A stretch of 42,089 nt of DNA, taken from IMG/VR virus record IMGVR_UViG_3300030117_002482, positions 1 to 42,089 of that record; one strand, 5' to 3'. Every line of letters begins with the position of its first letter. Position 1 is the stretch's first letter. Source of the stretch: a virus. The translations under genes and the position numbers were made by a program. The notes beneath the pieces were generated by a model. It was not told the origin of the DNA. It worked only from the letters and a program-made list of their open reading frames with translations, and made no database searches. Of this stretch, positions 7,248 through 17,691 are shown one piece after another.

Positions 7248-9683
7248 ATGCCAAAACAGCTTTACACTTTAAATGATTTTTCTGGAGGTATCAATAGTTT
7301 AAAAGACCCTAGAGACATATCTAATAATGAATTAGTACAAGCCTCTAATGTAAGTTTAGAAAAGCAAGGTGTGATAAAACCATCAGGATCGTCAGCATCT
7401 CATGGAACTGCACAGGTTATAACAAGTGAGGTTGTTTCAGGTCATGGTCTTACTGTTCTTGAATCTGATTATCAAATTGAAAGTACAACAATTACATTTA
7501 GTGCCGGTTTGGTATTTAATGCTAATTCAAGTGGGAACAACATATTTTCAACAGATGGAGTAAGTGGTAGCGTTGATAATCAAATAGCTAATGCTCTTTC
7601 GGTTGGTGACGTTATAAATATAAACCAAACAACTTCAGGAACTGCTGGTATAAACGGTACTTATCAAGTGGTAAAAAAAGGAGGAACTGGCAATAATTTT
7701 GTTTTTATTCAACCTTCTTTAGCTGGTGGCAGTTCAATAGTTAATATAACTGCTGGCACTATAACTAAAAAAGCTTTAGGCGAAAAATTAATTGCATTAG
7801 CTGACTCAAATACAGCATCGGTTGATATATATTCAGCTAATAGTGACAAGTGGAATGACACAAGCTCAAGCCCAGCGGATAACCCAAAAATTGATTTATT
7901 GTTTGAGGATGATGGTACGAATACAGACGTGAACCTAACATCAGATTCTAAAATAGGGTATTATGTTGCCGATGGCAATTTAAGGGCATCTGATGCTAAT
8001 TTTGATAATCACGTTAGAGTTAGGTGGTATGGACTTACAAAGAGAGAGCACTTTAAAGGGCTTGCTTATTCAGATTCTTTTTTTGATTACTTTCAAGCTT
8101 TTAACACTTTAGATGCTCCAACCGTTGGTGTAAATGGTTCTGGTGCCCCTACTGCTGGTGCTGGATTTAATTTAAACATTTCATTGTCAAGCGATGCTAA
8201 TAGCACTTGGGGTGCTGATGTGTATCAGTTAGCATTTAGTTTTATATATGATGGAAGTCAAGAGTCTTTACTGTATATACCTACTAGCAATAATACGTTT
8301 ACTGTAACTGCTGGTCAAAAAGTTTCTTTTACGGCTATAGCTACAAAATCTTTCAATCAAAGACTTTCCGGCGGTAGGGTTTATTTTAGACCTAACGGAT
8401 CAACTAGCGACCCTTGGGTGATGTTAGCTGATATAGATTTATCCGAAGGTGCTAGAGCCTCACTCGACTCTAATTATGTTGCTTGGACACACACATCCGG
8501 AACAACAGCTTCTGTCTATACAACTGGTACAGTAGAAGCTTTAAATCCAGTTTTAGACACCTATGAGACCATTAATGGTTACCCACCTACCGTACCATCT
8601 ATAAGTATAGGTAGGAATGGAGAAGCTTGGAAAACAGCAGTGGTTTGTAATCGAAGAGCGTTTGTTGCAAATGTAAAAGTATATGAGGAAAATGGAGATT
8701 CTCCTACCATATTTGGAGATAGGCTTATGTATTCTATGCCTAACAGGTTTGACACTTTTCCATCTTTTAACTTTATTGATGTTGTTAAGGGGGATGCAGA
8801 GGACTATGTTAAGCTTGAGTCTTATGCTGATAGGATATTAGCGTATAAGCAAAAATCAATGCAGATAATAAATGTATCATCACCATCAGATACTAACTGG
8901 TTCTTAGAATCAGACTTGAAACATAATGGTGTTAAGAATCCGGGTGCTGTTTTTAGAACAGATTTTGGAGTTGCTTGGGTGAATGAAAATGGATGTTATT
9001 TATATGATGGTAGTCGGATTTCAAATTTAATTGATAGCAAGATAGATGATTCTACTTGGGCTTCATTTATTAATGATACGTCTGTTGTCGGTTACGAAAA
9101 AAGAAAGAAACAAATTTTAGTTATTAAGAATGAAGATGGTTCCGCTTCTAATACAGGATATTGTTACCTGTACGATATAAAAGCACAAGCTTGGAGCCAA
9201 ATTAACACATTAGCAACAGATCAAAAAAGATTAACTAATTTTTCCATTGATCACAATGGTGATTTAATAATAGCGGAAGATAATGGTGCTGGCAGTGTTA
9301 ATGTTGCTAAATATTTACCAGACTCATTAAAAGATAGCGGTACAGATTCTTGGGTAATCCAAACTAAAGATATTGACTTTGGACAGCCCGCTATAAAGAA
9401 AAAGATATATGCTGTTTATGTTACTTACAAAAGTGACAATGCACAGACACAGCCTATATATTATGCTGTAGATGGTAGCTCTAGCTTTAGTCAATTTACT
9501 GGTAATTTTGTAGCTACTTCAAATGCTTATGCTAAACTAAAAGCAACGGCAACGCCTTTTACATGTCAGAGCATATCTATAAAAATAGCCAATCCTACTA
9601 ATTCATCTGGCACATCTTCCGGTATTGAAATTAATGATATATCTATAGAGTATAGAATTTTACCAGTAGCTAACGTGGCCTAA
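7248..9683 (+). CDS. Tail nozzle/stabilisation-type structural protein
   Basis: The 811-residue protein begins with the signature LNDFSGGINSLKDPRDI, which I associate with large beta-structured tail proteins of podoviruses (roles analogous to T7 gp12 nozzle or P22 gp10). The middle part is beta-sandwich-like; residues about 460-640 hold propeller-like repeats with AVVCNRRAFVANV, GDRLMYSMPNRFD, ADRILAYKQKSMQ and DFGVAWVNENGCYLYDG. It probably forms part of the tail tube tip. It overlaps the next gene by TAATG. Function is by family resemblance and position. Confidence 0.75.
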   Translation: MPKQLYTLNDFSGGINSLKDPRDISNNELVQASNVSLEKQGVIKPSGSSASHGTAQVITSEVVSGHGLTVLESDYQIESTTITFSAGLVFNANSSGNNIFSTDGVSGSVDNQIANALSVGDVININQTTSGTAGINGTYQVVKKGGTGNNFVFIQPSLAGGSSIVNITAGTITKKALGEKLIALADSNTASVDIYSANSDKWNDTSSSPADNPKIDLLFEDDGTNTDVNLTSDSKIGYYVADGNLRASDANFDNHVRVRWYGLTKREHFKGLAYSDSFFDYFQAFNTLDAPTVGVNGSGAPTAGAGFNLNISLSSDANSTWGADVYQLAFSFIYDGSQESLLYIPTSNNTFTVTAGQKVSFTAIATKSFNQRLSGGRVYFRPNGSTSDPWVMLADIDLSEGARASLDSNYVAWTHTSGTTASVYTTGTVEALNPVLDTYETINGYPPTVPSISIGRNGEAWKTAVVCNRRAFVANVKVYEENGDSPTIFGDRLMYSMPNRFDTFPSFNFIDVVKGDAEDYVKLESYADRILAYKQKSMQIINVSSPSDTNWFLESDLKHNGVKNPGAVFRTDFGVAWVNENGCYLYDGSRISNLIDSKIDDSTWASFINDTSVVGYEKRKKQILVIKNEDGSASNTGYCYLYDIKAQAWSQINTLATDQKRLTNFSIDHNGDLIIAEDNGAGSVNVAKYLPDSLKDSGTDSWVIQTKDIDFGQPAIKKKIYAVYVTYKSDNAQTQPIYYAVDGSSSFSQFTGNFVATSNAYAKLKATATPFTCQSISIKIANPTNSSGTSSGIEINDISIEYRILPVANVA

Positions 9684-10114
9684 TGTCTTTTAACAGAGCA
9701 GAAAGAATTATAATCAATAGTAAGGAACAAAGCGTTTCTTCTGGTGATGTAAAGGGAACATTGAGCCATTCTCCGTCAGCTAGAAACATGAATGATGGTG
9801 AGCAGATATTCGCAAGGGAGTCTAATAAGCCCTTAGCTTTATATAAAAAATTTAAAGGTACATTATCAAAAGTTTACTTATCACATGATGGTAATCAAGT
9901 TGTAGATAAAAACCTATCTATTGGTAATGATATTGTAATAACTGGTAGCATTAATTTTAATAACGATGTTACTATTGGTAAAAAAATAACTGGTAGTAAT
10001 CAAACATTAAGCATTACTACAGAAGAAGCTGTTGGCAGTAGCGTTACTCCAGATGGAAGCTTAAAGGTTTATATAAATGGTACGTTATATCAGATACCTG
10101 TCAAAGAAGTTTAA
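9683..10114 (+). CDS. Small tail-associated protein, unknown function
   Basis: A 143-residue beta-rich protein. The C-terminal half has repeated short strands (LSIGNDIVITGSINFNNDVT, then TIGKKITGSNQTLSI) like those in phage fibre shafts. The N-terminal part is polar with EQIFARESNKPLALYKK. It is coupled to the nozzle gene through TAATG, suggesting a partner that attaches to it. It may be a short fibre or plug, but no family is recognised. Confidence 0.6.
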   Translation: MSFNRAERIIINSKEQSVSSGDVKGTLSHSPSARNMNDGEQIFARESNKPLALYKKFKGTLSKVYLSHDGNQVVDKNLSIGNDIVITGSINFNNDVTIGKKITGSNQTLSITTEEAVGSSVTPDGSLKVYINGTLYQIPVKEV

Positions 10115-10174
10115 AATAAATAATTTGTATTTATTAATTGATTTGATTATTATTAAATTTAAAAGGATTATAAC

Positions 10175-10798
10175 ATGAATTACCCTCATAATAAATCAAA
10201 AGGATTTAAACCAATATCATCAGGGCCAAACATGACTGGCTACTATCTTGGCAACAAAACTAATTTGTTAAGCATGATGCAAGAGGGCGGTATGGCACCT
10301 AGACTGTTAGGTGATGTAACTTTAGCTAGGGCTTTGCAAAGAAGGTCTGACAGTGAAAAGTTAGAAGATTACCAAAGAAAAGAAGCAAAAAGACAGAGTA
10401 GGGGTAATCTATTTGGAAGTGCCCTTAGTTTATTAGGCGGTTTAGCTGGTGGGGCTATTGGTGGCCCAGCCGGGGCCGCTATAGGCTCTGGATTGGGAAA
10501 GGGTATTGGTAGAAGCTTTGGTGCTGGTAAAGCTACTGATGTAGATACAACAGGAACTGTTTATGGTCAAGAGTTATTTAGAGATGTAGAAAGAGCTGGT
10601 GAGGAGTTTGATAGCACGCTACTTGAAGATGCTTTGGTCTCCGGTGCAAAAGCTGGGTTGATTGCTGGGCTTTCACCTAGTGGTGGCATATACGGTGATA
10701 AATATAATCCTTTCATAGGCGGTAGTAAATTTGACTTGAGAAACCTTTTTAAACAACCAATGTCTCAGGGATTTATAGTTGGCCCGAATATAACTTAA
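10175..10798 (+). CDS. Glycine-zipper internal/ejection-type protein
   Basis: The 207-residue product has a glycine-zipper region at about 85-120 (LGGLAGGAIGGPAGAAIGSG) able to insert into membranes, preceded by a charged helix rich in Arg, Lys and Glu. Near the N-terminus it has MMQEGGMAPRLLG, a GG-M motif repeated in two other genes of this genome. It is the first of four consecutive genes before the end of the late block, the usual place for internal virion or DNA-ejection proteins. AAAAGGA lies 9 bp before the ATG. Confidence 0.6.
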   Translation: MNYPHNKSKGFKPISSGPNMTGYYLGNKTNLLSMMQEGGMAPRLLGDVTLARALQRRSDSEKLEDYQRKEAKRQSRGNLFGSALSLLGGLAGGAIGGPAGAAIGSGLGKGIGRSFGAGKATDVDTTGTVYGQELFRDVERAGEEFDSTLLEDALVSGAKAGLIAGLSPSGGIYGDKYNPFIGGSKFDLRNLFKQPMSQGFIVGPNIT

Positions 10799-10809
10799 AG
10801 TATATTTAT

Positions 10810-11721
10810 ATGAATACATTATTTGATTACATGCCTAACAAAACAGCTTCAAGCCTTCTTGATGGTATAGCTGGTTATGAAGATGGTGGCTTTGTAGGTC
10901 TTGAACATGGTGGTTTATATCACGATGATGAGGATCAAGGTTCAGATTCTGGGGTTGACTACTCTGGAGAGCCTGATTTTGGAGGTCAAGATAGAGGCCC
11001 TACAGGAACTTCAGGCTCTAACATAACTCCAGCTAATTTAGGAGTTGGTGGAATGAGTCAAGGTATGCTACAAAATATAATGTTGTCTGGTGGTGGAGAT
11101 GCTTTAGCTGGAGGTTTGAACAATATGAATTTTACTACAGCTACCCCAGATGCTACCGCTGTGAATAACGCTTTTACAGACCCAGATATGGCAAGACAGT
11201 TTTTAGCTGGTCGTGGTATTCAGCTTACAGATGAGCAGAGAGCACTTATAGCAGACTTTGATCCATCAGGTATCCAATCCTCTGCTGACCGATTAAGAGA
11301 TAGTTTATTGGGTATGTCGCAACAGAACTTAGCTAGTCAGGCTGGTACTGGTTTTGCTGGCCCAACAGGAGCATCTCAATATAGAGCTGGGCAAGTTAGC
11401 GGTCAGGCACAGCAGGCATTAGCTGATACAACAACTCAAGCAATTCAAGATTATCAATCACAAGTACTCGGTGGCGTTGCAGACCTTGTTGCTGGTGGTG
11501 CTGATATAGCACAGGGCCCAGCCCCAGTAACTAACCCTAACTGGAACCCACCTCAAGATGCTAAGTCTTATAACTTTGAAGGTTTAGATTATTACAATGC
11601 TCAAGGAACTTGGCGTACAAAAGATGAAATTATGGATATGATAAAGGAGCAAGTCCCAAATTGGGAAATGCTAGGGGGGCAAAATTTTCTTGATTCTCAG
11701 TTTAATTTAATGTATGGTTAA
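10810..11721 (+). CDS. Internal virion-type protein, unknown
   Basis: A 303-residue protein. The N-terminal about 60 residues are Gly/Asp-rich with GYEDGGFVGLEHGGLYHDD, related in style to the GGMV repeats elsewhere. The centre is Gly/Asn-rich, followed by amphipathic helices (LTDEQRALIADFDPSGIQSS, QAQQALADTTTQAIQDYQSQ). The end is Trp/Asn-rich. No strong ribosome site precedes the ATG. Its position between a glycine-zipper protein and two large proteins suggests an ejection or internal core role. Confidence 0.55.
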   Translation: MNTLFDYMPNKTASSLLDGIAGYEDGGFVGLEHGGLYHDDEDQGSDSGVDYSGEPDFGGQDRGPTGTSGSNITPANLGVGGMSQGMLQNIMLSGGGDALAGGLNNMNFTTATPDATAVNNAFTDPDMARQFLAGRGIQLTDEQRALIADFDPSGIQSSADRLRDSLLGMSQQNLASQAGTGFAGPTGASQYRAGQVSGQAQQALADTTTQAIQDYQSQVLGGVADLVAGGADIAQGPAPVTNPNWNPPQDAKSYNFEGLDYYNAQGTWRTKDEIMDMIKEQVPNWEMLGGQNFLDSQFNLMYG

Positions 11722-11726
11722 TCACA

Positions 11727-13706
11727 ATGGCTAACGGCCCAAGAAGTATATACAGTAGAAGGCAACGTATGGCTCCCGGCCAATACGACACCCCACTTGC
11801 AGACTTTTTAGATGCGTTACCGGGATATGTAAATCAATTTCAGCAAAATCAATTAGCACTTGAGAGACAGCAACTAGCTGATAAGAGGTATGAAGATTCT
11901 ATAAAGAGACAAAGAGACAGAGATGATTATAACAAAAGAAAAAATACCTTTGATACAAATCTTAATATAGTTAGTCAGCAAGGGCCTCAGATTGTTAATA
12001 GGTATTTAAAGACAATGTCTAAAGATCCTAAATATTCTGAGTTTGTAACTTCTGATATTGAATCCATACTTAGTGAATCTATAAAAAATGATGATTCATT
12101 AAATAATATTGAAGCAACCTATAGTGATTTTACTTCAATGGGTCAAAAAGAATTATTTAGTAAAACAGCAGAGCTTCAAGGTTTTCGAGACACGCTTGAT
12201 GAGGAAATAAAAAGAGTTGGGATACGTTCTGATTATTATAAAGGTTTACAAGGTAAGAGAGACGCTATTAGTAAAATTATAAATTTTAATGAGTCAAAAG
12301 AAGGTACGGATTTGCCCACTGAACAATGGAGTGCATCTCAGATAAGTCTGTTTGATAACTTTCAGAGTGAATTAAAAAAAGATTATTCCTCTTATATAAA
12401 AGTCAAGGAAGAATTTGATCGTGAATATAGAGTGCAAAATGAAAAAGACGCATTTTCAGGTAATGCAGACCCAATAATTACATCTTTAAGAGGTATTAAA
12501 ACGCCCGGTGATAAAGCAGGTGAGGGTTTATTTAAATCGCTTAAAGATGCTAGGAATCGCTATATACTTTCTAAGTCTAAGATAGAAAACTTTACCAAAA
12601 ATAATAAATTGTTGTACCCAGAATCTCAAACTAGAGAAGAAATAAAAGCTCGTAAAGAATTAGATTCTGAAAAGCAAAAATTTATTGATGATAATGCATC
12701 TTTATTTATTGAATTTTACCCAAGTATAGATTCTATTGAAGATTTTGCTAATTTATTAAGTGGCGATGACGAGCAAAGCGATTTAGCATATCAAAATTTA
12801 AAGAATGAGTTACCAACACTTAAAACTTTTTCTAGTGAAATTGAATCAGTGTCACAGATGGGAGATTCTGATACTGAAGTTTCGCCAAGCCTTGCAGTTA
12901 AAGAAGAAGAAGATAGAGACTTAGTTAAAAAAGAAGCAAATTTATTCAATAGAGATGATGGCATATCAATAAATAGATTTTCTTTTGATGGACAAGAAGC
13001 TATAATAGACTACAGTCAAACTAGAATTATTGGGCCCACAGGAGAAAAAGCATATTTAGTTGAGCTAGAAGATGGAGATCAAACCTATGTACCTGAAAGT
13101 AGCCTGCCTAAAGATGTGGTATCTGGAGCTAAAGTTAACGATCAATTAGTGAGTCTTTTAGATGATATGCAACTAACTGCTAGAGCTAAAACACAAGGAG
13201 AATCTTCAGCTCAAAACTTGGCTACTGATGATGTTGATATTTTACCAGACCAAACTATTGATCCTATGTTTACAGATCAAACAGGACTTATACCTATTCC
13301 CGGTTCGGTAGGAAATCTTCAATCGTCACCTCCCTCTAGCATAGAAAGGATTAAGTCTTTAAAAATAAAAGACGACAAAGGTTCTAATATATCTTTGGAC
13401 AGTGTTGCTTCTTTTGATAAGCAAATTAATTCAATGTTAAAAAGAATTAAAGACTCTGAAGTTTTTAGACCTAAAAAATTTACAACAGATTACTTGCAAA
13501 AAACAAAAAATGAACAAATTAGATTGTATAATGATCTTTTAAGGTTAAACACTAGCATTATGGCTTTGCCTAGAACTAAGAAAAATACCGCTTTAAAGCA
13601 ATCTATGTCTAATTTAATTAATAGAATGAACTCAGATATTGAAATTAAAAGAATACTAGATAAAGCTTCATCTGGCTTTATGGAAACCAGAAGAAATATA
13701 AAATAA
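11727..13706 (+). CDS. Large helical internal virion-type protein
   Basis: The 659-residue product is mostly helical and highly charged. Residues about 37-73 are Gln/Arg-rich (NQFQQNQLALERQQLADKRY, then DSIKRQRDRDDYNKRK), giving a long coiled segment. The rest alternates Lys/Asp/Ser-rich helices, with a compact beta patch at about 415-460 (ISINRFSFDGQEAIIDY). There is no enzyme motif I recognise. It directly precedes the 1327-residue protein, and together they resemble the large internal core proteins of podoviruses. Confidence 0.6.
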   Translation: MANGPRSIYSRRQRMAPGQYDTPLADFLDALPGYVNQFQQNQLALERQQLADKRYEDSIKRQRDRDDYNKRKNTFDTNLNIVSQQGPQIVNRYLKTMSKDPKYSEFVTSDIESILSESIKNDDSLNNIEATYSDFTSMGQKELFSKTAELQGFRDTLDEEIKRVGIRSDYYKGLQGKRDAISKIINFNESKEGTDLPTEQWSASQISLFDNFQSELKKDYSSYIKVKEEFDREYRVQNEKDAFSGNADPIITSLRGIKTPGDKAGEGLFKSLKDARNRYILSKSKIENFTKNNKLLYPESQTREEIKARKELDSEKQKFIDDNASLFIEFYPSIDSIEDFANLLSGDDEQSDLAYQNLKNELPTLKTFSSEIESVSQMGDSDTEVSPSLAVKEEEDRDLVKKEANLFNRDDGISINRFSFDGQEAIIDYSQTRIIGPTGEKAYLVELEDGDQTYVPESSLPKDVVSGAKVNDQLVSLLDDMQLTARAKTQGESSAQNLATDDVDILPDQTIDPMFTDQTGLIPIPGSVGNLQSSPPSSIERIKSLKIKDDKGSNISLDSVASFDKQINSMLKRIKDSEVFRPKKFTTDYLQKTKNEQIRLYNDLLRLNTSIMALPRTKKNTALKQSMSNLINRMNSDIEIKRILDKASSGFMETRRNIK

Positions 13707-13707
13707 A

Positions 13708-16700
13708 ATGCCTTTACAGGAAGATGCCAATGCTTATTATGCAAGTATTTTGGATGATGCTGTTAGAAATCCAAATAAGTATTCTGGTTCAGAAGATTCA
13801 ATACAGCACTTTGGCAACCTTTTAGAGAAATCCTACTATAAACCACAAAAAAATACTTCTTATTACGAATCTGAGGCTAAGAAAGTATTATCTAAAGAAG
13901 TTTTATATTCTGAGAATGAAGAAAGTTATGGGTACGACCCTAGTGATTTTTTAGAAGAATCAAATTTTAATTGGGTAAAAGAAGGTTACAATAGAAGTTT
14001 AACTGGGATGGTAGATGCTATTCAAAGTGGACAAAAAAGATTTGACATGTCCGGATATGAGCCGGGAATTGTAGCAGACTTAGCGGCCACTGTTATAAGC
14101 TTTGCTATGCCTGTTGATCTTGCTTCTACTCTTATTGGAGGGGGAGTAGGCGGTATTCTGGCCAAAGGGGCAACTAAAAAAGTAGCAGTAGGTTCTATTA
14201 AGGGGTTAGCCGGAAAGGAAGTTGCGAAAGAAACCGTTGATAATCTTGTTGAGAAGGGAGCTCAAGAAGCTACTGAGTTGTTAGTTTCTCAAAATGTTAA
14301 CAGAACAGTTGCTGAAAGAGCTGTTAAAAAAGCTAGTAAAATTGTAACTAATAGAGTTGCAGATACAGCAAGTAAGGGTGCTGGCCAGTTAGGTTTCCAT
14401 AGTGGATTGCAATCAGTTTTAAAGCAAGAAATTGATGCTGAGTCTGGTGGTTTTATTAAAGGGATACAGGAAGGTGATGTTAGTTTAGCACTCACTTTAA
14501 AAGATGCTAGTCAGGGTGCTTTATTTGGTGGCTTAACTGGTGCTACTGGCCAAGCATTAAGTAAGTATTTTGCAAAAAATTCTAAAGCACCTAAAACTTA
14601 TTTACAGAATGTAGCACAGCAAACAGCTATTAAATCTATAGAGGCTACTGAGATAGGGCTTCTTTCACCTATTATATATGAAGATAGAGCTCCGACTCCT
14701 CAAGATTTCGCACAAGCATTTGGGACTGTTGGTATGTTGCACGTTACCAGAAAGTTAGCCAGTAAAACATCAGAGTTAATGAAAGCTGAAAAACCGATGA
14801 TGACAACACAGGAGGCTGTTAGTTTTTTAGCTGAAGCTAAAATGTCAAGAGGTAAAAAGTCTGATATTTTTACATCTAGAGACGGACAGCAAATTAAAGG
14901 TGTTAAGATTACTACGACTGAAAAGGGAGTTGATAAAGTAACAGGTTCTGACCCAAAAACTAAAAATAAAATAGAGATGACAGGGTCTGATTTTATAGAT
15001 CAAGGTTTTGCGAGGTCTAGTGGTCGGGTTAAAATGAAATCATCTGCTGATATAGAAGCATCTAGGAGAAGAGAAATATTTGGCACAGCCAGTAAGTTTG
15101 GTATAAATCCCACAGGAAAAGAATTTCATAAATTTGTTATAGATGCATCTGGCGGTACAATAATACCAAAAAAAGGGAAGAGTGGCTATAGCCAACTAAC
15201 TCCGATACAAAGAGTTAAACTTTTAGATAGTATCAGGAAAAAGAAAACATCTGACCTTATTTATAAGACATTAAAAGATGAAGGATTTGATGATTACCTA
15301 TTACCAAAATCTGTTTTTATGACTAAGTATTTTAGCGGTTTAGATGCCTTTAGGCAAACAAAAAACAGAGCTAACACAATACAAGAAATTAAAACATTTA
15401 AAGAGATTGACATGGCCGATGCTCGTGGTGCGACTAAAGGTGGACAGTATTTACAGATGTTTCAGGAGGCTGGTTTATACGAAGGGGGTTTATTCAGTAG
15501 GATATTTGGCAACTACAACAAAGATGTTAAGTCTCGTATGGATAAATTAAAATTAAAAAATCCAAAACTTTCCAACAGAGAAATTACCAGCTTGTATTAT
15601 AGAGATTTAGGTACAAGGCTACAGAATAAAAACAACAGGGGTGATGCTGACGTTCAAAGAATCCGTAAGGTTTTAAACATAATGTATAAAGATGCTAAAA
15701 AAGATGGTGTTCCTGTAAAGGTTTTTGAAGATGATTATTTTCCGGGTTATGTAAAACCTGAAGTTTTAAGTTTACTTCAAAAGGACATACTAAAACTCAC
15801 TAAAACAACTCCTATTTTTTTAGAGGATGAATTACACAAAAAGAGGTATGTACTTGAAATTATAAAAGATTTAGTAAATGGCAAAGTAGAAGGTCTAAAT
15901 GAAAAAACAAAAGAGGCTATTATATATATAGCTAATGGGATAGGTAAAGATGGTAAATTTACAAGGGAAGAATCTTTAGCTAGGGCCTTGATGAGAGTTA
16001 GGGATAATATAACCCCTCGACTGTATAACGAGGTGGGGTTTTTAGAGAAAGCTAGGACAAATCCACTACCCCCTTCTTTTTATGAAAGAGATGCTAGGGT
16101 TGTTTTAACTAAGTATGCAACTGACACTGCTAAGAGGTCTGCTCAAGTTAAGTATTTTGGTGCTAAATCTGAAGTTATAACAGATAGAATAAACTCCTTA
16201 GCATCAGCGGCTGACGTAGCTGGTAAATTAGGAGATACTAAAAAATCAATAGCTTTAAATAGGTCTAGGGCAGTTTTAGAGCAAACATTTGCATCTTTCA
16301 CTAATTTAATAGAGAACGATCCTAAGAAAAACTTACCACCTTATTATAAAAATATGTCAAATTGGTTAGTTGATTTTGAAGTAGCTACTAAGATAGGATT
16401 GGGGTACGCCACAATACCTAACGTAACTCAAACTGCTATTTCAACCGCTATAAAAGCTGGTTACTGGAATACTTTTAAAGGTGGTTACAAACTGGCAACT
16501 GATAGTAAGTACAGAACTCAGGTCAAAGCATCTGGTTTAAATAATTTATCTGTATTTCAAATGATGTCTGGATTAGAACCTTCAGATACTAGGATGGGTA
16601 GGATTGCCAATGCTATTACTAGAGTTAGTGGATTTCAGGGAATAAATAAATTTAACCAGTATTTGGGAGCCGCCGCAGGTCGAGAGTACATTAGGACTCT

Positions 16701-17691
16701 TGTTAATGCTAGGGATAATAATTGGGTTGTAGGTCAACGCTGGAGAAAGAATTGGGCTAGGCAAAACTTAGAAAGGCTAGGATTAAGTAGAGACCTAACA
16801 ATGAAAGATTTAAAAACTAAACAAGGTATGCAGTCTGAGTTTGAGGCTATATATAGGTTTTCAAGAGATGCTCAACTTCAAAAAAATGTTTTAAATGATG
16901 CTTTAATATTTAATGATCCAAGATTTAGGCCTTTGTTTTTGTTTAAAAAGTTTGGCTATAAGCAGTTTAACTGGATTCGTGAAGAGCTTGTTTCCGAAGC
17001 TAAAAGCGGTAACATTTTACCAATGTTAAGGCTGGGAGTTGGTGGGTTTTTTGGTGCACAATTTGTAAACACTAGCAAAAAAGCTTTAAATTATTATTTA
17101 GCTGAATGGCATGGCGATGGTGAAAGAAAAGTTTACGATGAAAACAGGCTTTTCTTACCGGGCGTACCCAAAGGAACCATTCTTGATAATATAGACTATT
17201 CAGAATTGACTTATTCAGATTATCTTGACATGGCCGCATCTGTTGGTGCTTTTGGTTTTATAACAGATATAATAGCCTCTGAAAATAAATTAAGAGCTCT
17301 TGAATTTTTATTCAAACCAGCTATAATTCAAGATGGCATGAAAGGGGTTGAGGCTTTTGTTAAAATAGGGAAAGATACAAGAGATTACGGAATAGGAGCT
17401 GTAAAGAGGATGCCTAAATATATATTCCCTATATTTGGAACTGTGCCAAGAAGGCTTGCTTTTAGGTTGGAGACGGCAGGCCAAAAAGAGCAGTATAGAA
17501 AAACTAGAAAGGGTGCTATCAGACAAAGAATATTAGATGCTTTTATAAAAGGTAACGAAAAAGAGGGTTTAAAATTAATATACGCTTGGAATAATGCGAA
17601 TCCATATAATATGTTATATTATGAAGATTATGGAGTTGATGCTATATATGAAAGATTAGAGTATAAAGCAAAAAAAAGGGCTATGCCTTAA
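13708..17691 (+). CDS. Very large internal/DNA-transfer-type virion protein
   Basis: At 1327 residues this is the largest product. It has a hydrophobic Gly/Ala segment at about 130-155 (FAMPVDLASTLIGGGVGGIL), long Lys/Ala-rich helices at about 160-350, and a Gly-rich hydrophobic stretch (LGVGGFFGAQFVNTS) near 1110. No transglycosylase or protease motif is evident. Size, late position and helix plus membrane-active segments match large ejection proteins. Its stop overlaps the stop of the convergent early gene by 4 bp (17688-17691), leaving no room for a terminator. Weak ribosome site. Confidence 0.65.
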   Translation: MPLQEDANAYYASILDDAVRNPNKYSGSEDSIQHFGNLLEKSYYKPQKNTSYYESEAKKVLSKEVLYSENEESYGYDPSDFLEESNFNWVKEGYNRSLTGMVDAIQSGQKRFDMSGYEPGIVADLAATVISFAMPVDLASTLIGGGVGGILAKGATKKVAVGSIKGLAGKEVAKETVDNLVEKGAQEATELLVSQNVNRTVAERAVKKASKIVTNRVADTASKGAGQLGFHSGLQSVLKQEIDAESGGFIKGIQEGDVSLALTLKDASQGALFGGLTGATGQALSKYFAKNSKAPKTYLQNVAQQTAIKSIEATEIGLLSPIIYEDRAPTPQDFAQAFGTVGMLHVTRKLASKTSELMKAEKPMMTTQEAVSFLAEAKMSRGKKSDIFTSRDGQQIKGVKITTTEKGVDKVTGSDPKTKNKIEMTGSDFIDQGFARSSGRVKMKSSADIEASRRREIFGTASKFGINPTGKEFHKFVIDASGGTIIPKKGKSGYSQLTPIQRVKLLDSIRKKKTSDLIYKTLKDEGFDDYLLPKSVFMTKYFSGLDAFRQTKNRANTIQEIKTFKEIDMADARGATKGGQYLQMFQEAGLYEGGLFSRIFGNYNKDVKSRMDKLKLKNPKLSNREITSLYYRDLGTRLQNKNNRGDADVQRIRKVLNIMYKDAKKDGVPVKVFEDDYFPGYVKPEVLSLLQKDILKLTKTTPIFLEDELHKKRYVLEIIKDLVNGKVEGLNEKTKEAIIYIANGIGKDGKFTREESLARALMRVRDNITPRLYNEVGFLEKARTNPLPPSFYERDARVVLTKYATDTAKRSAQVKYFGAKSEVITDRINSLASAADVAGKLGDTKKSIALNRSRAVLEQTFASFTNLIENDPKKNLPPYYKNMSNWLVDFEVATKIGLGYATIPNVTQTAISTAIKAGYWNTFKGGYKLATDSKYRTQVKASGLNNLSVFQMMSGLEPSDTRMGRIANAITRVSGFQGINKFNQYLGAAAGREYIRTLVNARDNNWVVGQRWRKNWARQNLERLGLSRDLTMKDLKTKQGMQSEFEAIYRFSRDAQLQKNVLNDALIFNDPRFRPLFLFKKFGYKQFNWIREELVSEAKSGNILPMLRLGVGGFFGAQFVNTSKKALNYYLAEWHGDGERKVYDENRLFLPGVPKGTILDNIDYSELTYSDYLDMAASVGAFGFITDIIASENKLRALEFLFKPAIIQDGMKGVEAFVKIGKDTRDYGIGAVKRMPKYIFPIFGTVPRRLAFRLETAGQKEQYRKTRKGAIRQRILDAFIKGNEKEGLKLIYAWNNANPYNMLYYEDYGVDAIYERLEYKAKKRAMP

